DNA of 64,000 bases from Tetrapyrgos nigripes (taxonomy: Eukaryota > Basidiomycota > Agaricomycetes > Agaricales > Campanellaceae), in assembly GCA_013368315.1 (NCBI GenBank), contig JAACJM010000036.1:490969-554968 (forward strand), written 5' to 3'. This document shows, piece by piece, positions 55,778-64,000 of the stretch; position 1 is the first letter of the stretch, and every line of letters begins with the position of its first letter. Under the pieces are notes generated by a model, which made no database searches, had not been told where the DNA came from, and saw only the letters and a program-made list of their open reading frames with translations. The translations under genes and the position numbers were made by a program.

Positions 55778-58200
55778 TCAGACCCTGCCTCCAAGTCCAA
55801 CGCTATGCAAGGCAACCCACTGATCAAATTGAGGGTATTGCTTGTCTGAGATGTCTAAAGTTTCCTTGGCGGGACCCGATAGTTTGTTGAAGAACGCATC
55901 ATCGTAGCAGTAACGAGGTAAACGTTTCACGATCTGGCTAGTAGACTCCTGCTCCGTATAGCGGCGCTTCTTGGATGCAGGAAGGCGCTTGCGGAATCCA
56001 ATTTGCTTCATCGACCGCTCATACGAAGCCGCACCTTGCACGTCAATGTCATGGAGAATGGGGCCGATAGCCTTGTGCCTGTACTTTGGAACAAGAACCT
56101 TAAATCCAGCTGGGTTCTCGTCATCTGTATATTCGGAGGATTGACCGTCAACGTCGAGGTCATCAAGGAGAACTTGCCCAATTCGATGTTCCAGATGATC
56201 GTTAACCTCGAGGAGCTGTTCGACGTGCTCACGACGCTTGTTGAGTTTCTGCGTAGTAAGATAAGCAAACTCAGCAGACTGCAGTGAAAACTGTCTGAAA
56301 ACTCACCTGTATCTTGCGGGAGCGAACCCTCATCCTATCATTTGTGTAGTCTTTATACTCTTTTACTCGAGCATCAGCTTCTGCCTCGCTTTCGTCTGCA
56401 CGAGGAAGAGACCTCTTGTATGCACCCTGGACCTGCACCACGAAACTCCAAATGATAGCTTGCATTACTTCTGACGACAAGTCAACTGTCTTCCCCGCAT
56501 CGTCTAACGCTCCAAATACTGCCGCAGCGATGTTTGAGACAACGATCTTGTTCCATGGGATCTGTTTCCAATTCTCGCCAAAGTAGAGAGAATACTGGAG
56601 TGCACCCTGGGGACCAGCGTGAGTTCCGATAAGGTGACTGAGAGCGATTTCTTCGTCAACAGGTTGATAATCGCCGCTGTGAAGAGTCTTGATCCCGCAA
56701 AGCTCCTTGAACTCATCGAGGATATCAGTCTTACAACAGTGAGCGTCAGGTCTGGGCAGGCAACAACAAGATATACATACATTCAGCTGTTTCCTGATTT
56801 TGGGGGGCAAAGTATCATAAGTCGTCTTCTTCAGCTCCATTTTATGGCCATAGCTGCCTTGCTTCGTTGCACGCTTCCCACGACGTTTGGCTGCGGACGT
56901 GGGTGTCCCTTGCGCGGCGGCCGGTGGAGTCTGCGAGTTTTGTAGGAGTTGTTTGATATCGCCTGTGAACTCCCGAAAGAGTGCTGCAAACCCAGCCTCT
57001 CCAGCGGTCGGAGCAGCGCTAGCGGGGACGGAATCAGAGGTGGTTGATCTGCTGACAGGAGCGGTTCCCGAATGGCGAGGAGGGGTAGAAGTAACCTGAG
57101 GACGATCCATGTCTACATCCCGATCGTCGCCGCGACTCTGAGATGGCTGAGATTGGGACGAGGGTGGCGATTGAGCTGAGTGTTTGGGTTTGGCTCGGAG
57201 TGTTTGTATCTCGTTGTCCTTTTGTAGCTGACACGTCGTTCAACCTCTATCCAAGCAGGCTAAAGAAGCACTCACCAAGTCCCGCTGGGCTTTTTGCATT
57301 TCGGCGGCGAATTGAGTGGACTGTTACGAGGTCACATGAGTTGAGGATCAGTCTCGAGCTATGTCTAAGAAAGTTAAGGAGGCACTCACCAAGTCTTGCC
57401 GGACTTTTTGAACATCTTCAGCAAATTGACTCCGCTGATATGAGTTAAGAATCAGTCTCACAGACTGGAGCTGCAGTGAATGCTCACCAACTCTGATATG
57501 ACCTTTTCCGACTGGCTATACAGATTATGGTAGCCCGAAGCGGTCTCTTGAAGAATTTCGTACTGTTGTCGTGCTTCTCGGAGTTGTGATTGCTTGTAAA
57601 AAGGACCTATTAGTACTACAGAAACGAGAAAAAGAGAAAAAGTAACAAGAGGAAACAACCTGCTTCACGTACCAGTTCATCGTCCACATCCCGCTGCATT
57701 GATTCATCCTGCAAAAGCTCCTTCAGCTTCGATATCTCGCTTCTTTGGAAAGATAGGTCGTTGTTGGCTTCTTTGAGGGCAAGCTCCAGTTTTTCTTTTG
57801 CCGCGCGCTCCTAAGAACATTGTAAGTCACTGGCTATGTGCGGTTGGTAACCACTCACCCTGTCGAAATCTTCTTGGGTCAGTCCTGCCCCAGCGTGAAA
57901 TTTTTCTCCATGGGGCCCAATGTTCCTGTCAGGTCCAACTTCGTCATCATTGGCTTCGACTCCGCGTTTACGGGATAAGGGTATGGATTGTCTGTTGGAC
58001 AACTGAGTTTCATTCAGATTGTTTTCGTCAGATGTTGTTGGTCCCATGAAGTATGAGAGAACATTGTATCTTGATGAAGCCAGAGGCAGAGCTGGGAGCT
58101 CCTGTGTGGTAAAAAAATCATTTCTCGGTTTCAGGAGACAATTGTATTCCCATACCTTTGCTCCAGAAGATGAAATGCCAGCGGGGCCATCGTTGTTCAT
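55778..58200 (-). CDS. Coiled-coil protein with conserved mushroom C-terminal domain, unknown function
   Basis: Nine exons give 653 aa: 58156-58200, 57859-58101, 57673-57810, 57488-57592, 57390-57434, 57276-57320, 56781-57227, 56307-56729, 55778-56248. Residues 97-210 are coiled coil (ERAAKEKLELALKEANND, QSQLREARQQYEILQE). Exons 5 and 6 are 45 bp each and encode homologous 15-mers (RSQFAEDVQKVRQDL and STQFAAEMQKAQRDL). A Pro/Ser/Thr linker and a basic patch (KRRGKRATKQ) precede a globular C-terminal part (LSHLIGTHAGPQGALQYSLYFG..WNKIVVSNIAA; KRLPASKKRR). It resembles uncharacterised proteins in related fungi, possibly nuclear. All junctions are in frame. Confidence 0.7.
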
Positions 58201-58687
58201 GATAAAACGTTATTAAAGTAGAAAAATAGGGTTGAAAAGAAATGGGGTAATGACTGTGGTCGATTTCAGCTGGGGCACCAGGCCGTTGAGGTATAACTGC
58301 ACGGAGAGGGGTTATTATAAGTAGGTTCTCAGTACGGAAAATGTGCTACGCACCTGACTTGGTGCAAGAAGACAATTGGAGACTTAGAGAACAAAAAGAG
58401 CTGACGAAAGCACCAAATGTCCTCCATTTTTAGGATCAAAATTCCCTAGAGCGGTAATGAGAGCATGTGGAATCAGTTCTCGAGGTTTGAGCCCTAGAAC
58501 CTAGAAGCAAGGTGAAGGGACGATAACGAATACACGTCTGTCATTTCTCCGACTTGGCACCGGGGAGAGTTGACGCACAATTCCGGCCAGAAGTGTGAAT
58601 TTGGTTCTGTCCACAAGGTGACCACATACATTGTTCAACGTTTTAGAATGAGAACCTCATTATTGATAATGTACGGTACGTTCAACT
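58201..58687. other. Intergenic region
   Basis: Upstream region of the coiled-coil gene. No coding sequence or repeat recognised. Confidence 0.35.
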
Positions 58688-59006
58688 CTACAATTGAAGC
58701 AACTGAGGTAGTTGTCGCCCACGACACTCCTGGAACCACTGGAGATGAGGAGCAAAGCTGTGAAGCAGCATGTAAGTATTGTTTTCGAAAGCAAAAGCAC
58801 GATACTGACCGCTTCGCGATGACTTGAGCCTTTTTGGCATCTCCCTTCTGGAGATTGACAATGTTCCGGGCATTCTTCTTGCCAACTCGCATAATGATGA
58901 TGTCCCCGTGAACGAAAAGAGCTGGATTGACAGGGAGGCGTTTGTGTCGTCTGAAGAATAACCGAAACCGTGTTTTTCGGTACACCACGTCCGGTGTCAT
59001 GGACAT
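58688..59006 (-). CDS. Small hypothetical protein, two exons
   Basis: Exons 58810-59006 and 58688-58757 with a GTCAGT...CACAG intron give 88 aa. The first exon reads RLPVNPALFVHGDIIIMRVGKKNARN; the second ends QLPQLLQL and a stop. The frame is consistent across the splice. It feels like a mushroom-specific small family but I cannot name it. It could also be a fragment of something larger. Confidence 0.35.
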
Positions 59007-59663
59007 ACGGCTGAAGAAATGGCCAAGATTCTAATTGATGCTCAAGCAACGGCATCCGTTCGACTTGATGCAACCTGGGCGGCCGTGAGGAGACGGTCGG
59101 GACTCGGACAAGATGTTTCAAAGATGTGGTGGATATCCTGACGGCAACAACATTAAAGACATGGGATGCCTATACCGAATCAGTTGACATGAGTATCGTC
59201 GATGAAAGTAAAAACATACATCATTGACATTGTATGTGGTACGTGTCATTTTCGTGAAGTTAACGAGTGGAAGATTGAAGCGCAGCCCGCTGCGAGTTCA
59301 GGAGAAGGTGGAGGAATATGGGAAGAGGAATACGACAAGTCGTACCTCTTTGAGAAAATGAGTGACGCGTGCTCAGTGACTAGCGTGAAGATAACAATAA
59401 GAACAGCTGCCTCCTTCTCGTTCTTCAGATAAGTCAGATGAATAGCGTGAAAAGTCAGACGACTAGCGTGAAGATAACAACAAGAGACGCGGTCAAGTGC
59501 TATCGATGCGTCGGGACCATCGGATGCGGAAATTGACGCATTGCGTCATGTTGGCTCAGGATCACCAAAAGGACTACATGAAGCTTAAAAGCCCAGCCAG
59601 AGAACACGATCATAGACAATTAGGCATAAGTACTATTGGTCAAAGGGAATGTTGGAGTCGAAA
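59007..59663. other. Intergenic region
   Basis: No convincing gene. Two near-copies of the phrase 'AGTCAGA(T/C)GAATAGCGTGAA' (59432-59480) form a small local duplication. Confidence 0.35.
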
Positions 59664-60102
59664 TTAGGAAGAACCCTTCTTTCTTGAAGGCCGCCCGTTA
59701 CCCTGGGATGCACCGCCGTCTTTTCCACAAACCTCCTCGTCTCCTTGCCTGTCTTTCCCTTTCTCCGTCCTCCTCACCCTGGCTGCTTCTGTATCCTTCA
59801 TAGTCTTCAGCTGATCTCTGAGAAGGAGATCGGCACCCCAATGATCCGCATGATCTCTGAATAACTCTATAGCATCCTCTATCTGTAAGACATCAATGAT
59901 AGCTTGAACAGTACGAAATGCAGCACTGACATGGTTCCTGGCCTTTTCCTTCGCGAGCTGGTTTTGATTGTTCAAGTTCAAGGTCGCGTCAAGATACTTT
60001 TTAATCGCTGCTCTGGCAATCCCCTGAATGAGAGATAAGCGACTACGGAAGGGTAATTGGAGCACGAGTGCTTACCCGATATTTCTTTTTGTTGATGCTC
60101 AT
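59664..60102 (-). CDS. Small hypothetical protein (start uncertain)
   Basis: Exon 59664-60023 (RAAIKKYLDATLNLNNQNQ..LFRDHADHWGADLLLRDQLK, Lys/Arg/Gly-rich tail) joins in phase to 60076-60102 (ATG at 60102, MSINKKKYR) across a GTAAGC...TTCAG intron, giving 128 aa. A longer frame from 60232 cannot be joined in phase. Not recognised. Confidence 0.35.
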
Positions 60103-60879
60103 CCCACCCTGCTGTTTTCACCGTGAGCTCCATGTTGGCTGGAGGGTGGATCCGTACGACCTCTGCTTGAGAGGAACCTGATGACGTTTCTTCATTGACA
60201 GTCGATGCTCCTTCATCATCCAGAGGCGTCATGGGTGATGGCGGGCTGTCAGAGGAGTTGGAGACACGATGCGGATGGGGCTCAGCCCTTTACGTTTCAA
60301 TGTTGTGTAAGGGTGACATAGAGGCCTCTCCGGGAGGACTCTATGGATTGAGAGGGACCGAGCGGCACGTCTGGGTATGACTGTAGCATATAGAGGAATG
60401 ACTTTGGGACGAGCAGCGGTCCTTGGGGAGAATGTGGAACTAGTGTGGAGAACTTTGGAGAAGGGAAGGACATTGTGAAGTGTTGTCGTGTGCCGGCGCA
60501 AAGGGAGTGAAGGAAAGATGTGAGATAACCGTGATTGTACTGCGAGTGTAGACGGAAAGATGCGAAACTGTGATAGACCGCGTGTTAGAATTCGAAGGTG
60601 CGCGCTTGTTTATTGTTCTCTAGTTCCTCGGCATGTGAGAAATGTAGAAGGAAAGATGTGAAGTAGCTGCAATAAGGAAGATGTGAAGTAAATGTGATAG
60701 ACCGCGTGTAGGATTCGAAGGTGCGCGCTTGTTATTGTTCTCTGATTCCCTTCGCACGTGAGAAAACAATAGAGAAAATGTCTGGTCATGAGCTGAGAAG
60801 TAAAGATAGAGAACTGTCTTGAAGTATGGGTGGCCGTTGAAATACAAGAGAAAGAGGTCATGGGTTATCGAATTCCTCA

Positions 60880-62297
60880 ATGACACCTTTCACCTTCACC
60901 ACCAACTCCAAAACACCGAAAAGCAAGAACGGGAAATACAAGCTGCGTTGCACTCCTGGCTGGGCACCAGGGCGCAGTTAGCGTGTGTGACTGCCCATCC
61001 ACTGGGAAGTCATGTAGCCTCCGGAGGTAAGTGCACAACTTTTTGGGCAGGAAAGCCTTACAGGTGCATGTAGGCCAAGAGGGGACGCTTGTCTGGAAAC
61101 TTCAAGACAAGAAACTACTGGGCTCACCAAACTGGGGCTGGTGACCGGGGAGTTACGACTGCTTTAGCATGGATGATTAGACCAGATGATACCGATGATG
61201 GGCTGGCGTTGGGACTGATGATGGATATTTATGCATCTGGCGTCGCAGCCGAAAGGAACAGAGTGTAGGCCAGCAACTTCTGCTGAGAGCAATGGGCATT
61301 GACTCGACTTGCGATCTAGTTCACCGAGGTGTACTGCAACCATCTCGAAGGGGGAGAGAATGGGCAGGAAATAACCAGCCATCGCATTCGACGCGAGCTC
61401 CAGCCAGCTGGCTGTCGTCCATCGGCTGAGATCGTTCACAGATTCGTAGTCGACCCATTGATGAGGCTGACCACAGTAAAATCGACAAGGATCAAGAACC
61501 ACTGGCCCCAGGCGGTCGGTTTTCGGACAGACAGCTGCCCGTGGTTCCCGAAATCTGGAGTTTCGGAAGAGAGGATGGCGAAATGTGAGTAGATGTGACA
61601 TGACGTTCTTACAAGCTGACTCACGTTGGAGAACAGACATATACTCGATGAAGGAGGGAAAATTACTGTGACAAAGACCACCGGCGTGGTGATGTAAGTG
61701 ATCTGAAAGAGCGATGTCTTTCTTTCTGAAACTGCTCAAAAGCGGTGGTGCTGCAATCAGCGTCAAAGACAATGCATATATTCTGGACGATACGTCACAG
61801 GGTGTCGCTCTCTACAAACTTTCGGGTGCAGAAAGACTCAAGACATTTGCTGTGACGACCAACGAACGACGTTCAAGAAATGTTGGCTTCCATGACGGAG
61901 GAAAAGCTCTGATCTCCGGAAGCGATCATGGTGATGTCTACATTTTTGACCGAAGGACTGGTGAGGTCAACGACATCATCCAGGTTGGGTGTAAAGATTG
62001 GGTACAATCCATAACGGTAAGTGACTTTCGGACTAAACGGAGTATAATCGTCCCTGAAGCTAGGAGCAGACGACAGAGATGGAGGGTGTACCGATAATAA
62101 TCATTGGTCGATCGGGGGAAAATTTGGGACAGACTGCTCTCCAAGTCTGGGAGAGGGAGACGCCTGCGCCAGAGAGGGAGGGAGTACGCCAGGGGAGACT
62201 CCTGCAAGACTTCTACTGGTGGCAGGTAATTTGTGTGTTGTTATCCATTCTTTTTGTCATGCAGAATCTTCCGCCAGTGAGTGTTCTGATTGTTTGA
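60880..62297 (+). pseudogene. WD40-repeat protein relic with C-terminal membrane segment
   Basis: Pieces of a WD40 protein of the type expanded in mushrooms are in order: LACVTAHPLGSHVASGG (60966-61025), EGTLVWKLQDKKLLGSPNW after a short intron, GVTTALAWMIRPDDTDDGLALG, GTDDGYLCIWRR (next frame), AIAFDASSSQLAVVHR (third frame), VVDPLMRLTTVKSTR. Then AAISVKDNAYILDDTSQGVALYKL..NVGFHDGGKALISGSDHGDVYIFDRR (61745-61960) and PIIIIGRSGENLGQTALQVWE, ending with a hydrophobic segment WQVICVLLSILFVMQ. At least two frame changes (near 61205 and 61430) have no splicing explanation, so it is probably dead. Confidence 0.6.
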
Positions 62298-62665
62298 CCG
62301 TTTCCGTTGCTCAGACCATCTAAACAGGGAGCACGCGAATGGATGGAGATTGTGACCGGTCTTGACCTGGGAATAGAGAGCGTAGCTGATCGTGATATTG
62401 ATACTCTGTAATGTAGCTCAGAGAAATGGCTGTATGCATGATATATATAATGAACTTACTTGATAAAAAGTGAGTGTTCTGATTGTTTGACCGTTTCCGT
62501 TGCTCAGAACATCTAAACAGGGAGCACGCGAGTGGATAGAGATTGTGACCGGTCTTGACCTGGGAAGCGTAGCTGATCGTGATATTGATACTCTGTAATG
62601 TAGCTCAGAGAAATAGCTGTATGCATGATATAATGAACTTACTCGATAAACCTGGATCGTAAATC
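62281..62665. repeat. Two tandem 193-bp units (third partial to ~62820)
   Basis: GTGTTCTGATTGTTTGACCG begins at 62281 and 62474. The units include CATCTAAACAGGGAGCACGCG and GATACTCTGTAATGTAGCTC. A weaker third copy of the last part (TTGATACTCTGTAATGTTAC) is near 62765. Confidence 0.8.
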
Positions 62666-62934
62666 AGGGTTTTGCTCTTCCTCCTGCAGACTTGTTTGTC
62701 ACGACCCATAACCAGTCGACTGCCACTAGACTTTGGGAGAGAGAGCGTGGATAGCCTTGAACTTGATACTCTGTAATGTTACTTAGTAAAACCGGCTGGA
62801 CCTGTGGTATAACGGACTCACCTACATAGTTCTCCAATAAATTGACGGATTCTTCTAATCTCCAACGGGGCATTCTAGCTGTCCGGATGGAAATCGTGAC
62901 GTCTTTCCCATGAAAGAAAGTATTCAGGTTGAGT

Positions 62935-63130
62935 CTACCCGACACGAGTTTCGTGGCAGTCTATCCGGGAAAGAAGGATGAGAGATGAGGAATCGTCGAT
63001 TTTGGTCTTGATGTGAGCCATGCTAAGAGCGGATCTTGGCACAGTGAGCATTTAGGGCGAACCTATAATGCTTGGGACTACCCGACACGAGTTTCGTGGC
63101 AGTCTATCCGGGAAGAGAGAATGAGAGATG
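62935..63130. repeat. Direct repeat of ~52 bp, spaced 143 bp
   Basis: CTACCCGACACGAGTTTCG..GGCAGTCTATCCGGGAA..GAGAGATGAG at 62935-62988 and again at 63078-63129. Confidence 0.8.
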
Positions 63131-63488
63131 AGCGTATGAGGAGACTTTGCAAACTCCGAACGCGTCTAACTCCGAAAGCGTCTGTTGTTGTTTGGCTGCA
63201 GCGTTAACTGGCAAACTGACCCAATTCGCGCCTTTGACTTTCTCCTCTAGCTCTCATCTTCAAAACTCCGACCGTAGACTGCTGCGCGCAGCTATCCTGA
63301 TTATAACTTGAATTCGCTTCGAGTTAATATCCTTGTAACGCAGACTTGCCCTTGGCCGACAGTTTAGGTATGCAGTTTTATTCATCTTTCCGTTATTGCT
63401 GCTCATCTTGTACCCATCCTCAGTCCTTTCACGGTAGGTAGAGCACCAATCTAATCTTGCCAGAACAACACTGAAATTGTCTTCACAG
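63131..63488. other. Intergenic region upstream of the right-edge gene
   Basis: No gene recognised; presumably promoter and 5' UTR of the following gene. Confidence 0.35.
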
Positions 63489-64000
63489 ATGTCTAGCACT
63501 TCGAAGTATTCGGTGAAAGACCTCATCAAAGATCCTAGTATCCTCACTCTGTTTGCGAAGCCCGGAACTCGTATGTTTTGCCATCACTTCCCCTGGATGT
63601 GCAATGCTAACCAAACCATAGCTCTCAAATCCTTCGATGGTTTATGTGGCAATCATGTTGGAGAGGTCCTAGTATCCACACCTAACATGTCAACCCTCTA
63701 CCGCCCTCCTCTGAACCAATGCTCCGTCCGAATGAGGAGAGATGGTCATTTTGGCCCAGACGACCCTCTGTACTTTCCTCAGCCATTCCATCGTCCAACT
63801 GCCCATCTTGCCGTCATCAGAGCCCCCCAACCCTCACCTGATCACCCATTCGCCGTCGCTTGGATCGTCCTCAATGATTCTCATTTCGAGCTCTCCACTC
63901 AGACATTCTGCATCGGATTCGGCTTCTTAGATAGACGTCTTCGTTCCAAGCTTGTTGCTTTGAGCGATACCGTCTTCAAGTCAATACCACATGGGCAAGA
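63489..64000 (+). CDS. Hypothetical protein, N-terminal part (runs off the window)
   Basis: Exon 1 63489-63570 starts MSSTSKYSVKDLIKDPSILT and splices (GTATGT...CATAG) to an exon from 63622 that is open to the edge (FDGLCGNHVGEVLVSTPNM, HLAVIRAPQPSPDHPFAV). Soluble, no signal peptide. It resembles uncharacterised mushroom proteins; no domain named. Confidence 0.6.
   Translation, partial: MSSTSKYSVKDLIKDPSILTLFAKPGTRMFCHHFPWMCNANQTIALKSFDGLCGNHVGEVLVSTPNMSTLYRPPLNQCSVRMRRDGHFGPDDPLYFPQPFHRPTAHLAVIRAPQPSPDHPFAVAWIVLNDSHFELSTQTFCIGFGFLDRRLRSKLVALSDTVFKSIPHGQ

Noticed and set aside
60229..60501. Mitochondrial presequence-like 90-aa minus frame joined to the downstream small gene
   Set aside because: It ends in a stop, and no intron with correct phase connects it; probably upstream non-coding sequence.
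61164..61772. 202-aa minus-strand gene
   Set aside because: It lies opposite the WD40 relic, whose plus-strand blocks match a known protein pattern; the minus frame has none.
1..64000. CRISPR arrays, rRNA genes and intact tRNA genes
   Set aside because: No regularly spaced short repeats with unique spacers, no rRNA-like sequence, and no complete tRNA fold were seen.

Overview
The window looks like a nuclear fragment of an Agaricomycete (mushroom-forming basidiomycete). Genes are dense and carry many GT-AG introns, mostly 45-70 bp. Neighbours are often divergent and tightly spaced. The families are typical of that group: a fungal TKL-type kinase, F-box/LRR genes, a MUG113-type GIY-YIG protein, expanded WD40 proteins, Plavaka-type transposases and Ty3 chromoviruses. 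No prokaryotic or organellar signal was seen.

Layout. 0-18 kb is a compact housekeeping block: the 3' end of a membrane protein gene, a TKL-like kinase (-), the CHL1 DNA helicase (-) and the kinetochore gene ASK1 (+) sharing one very short promoter, an HXXXD acyltransferase (+), and DDB1 (-). 18.3-20 kb holds a broken F-box/LRR gene. 20-43.5 kb is a transposon graveyard. A degenerate Plavaka-like transposase (-) is split by two LTR elements, a 7.7-kb Ty3 chromovirus (TSD GTAAG) and a 3.3-kb copia-like element (TSD CCATT), both inside transposase introns. A second copy of the chromovirus (TSD ATGAA) follows. 43.5-49.4 kb has two MITE-like inverted-repeat elements around a secreted trehalase gene (-). 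49.4-53.4 kb has a disrupted TRAPP subunit gene (TRS33/TRAPPC6), a MUG113-type gene (-) and a long disordered protein (+). 53.5-55.5 kb is tandemly duplicated debris of an unidentified gene. 55.8-58.2 kb is a nine-exon coiled-coil protein (-). The rest holds small uncertain genes, a frameshifted WD40 relic with tandem repeats, and the start of a gene running off the right edge.

How the genes relate. CHL1 (sister-chromatid cohesion helicase) and ASK1 (DASH/outer kinetochore) both serve chromosome segregation and share a 12-51 bp intergenic space with an ACGCGT box, so G1/S co-regulation is plausible. DDB1 adds a DNA-repair/ubiquitin-ligase adaptor nearby. The other housekeeping genes look independent.

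Most unusual content. Both chromovirus copies carry an extra reading frame between integrase-chromodomain and the 3' LTR, where env would lie. It encodes two tandem Cys/His motifs followed by GW/WG repeats that resemble Argonaute hooks. Stop codons in the two copies are nearly all CGA to TGA changes, which is CpG decay.
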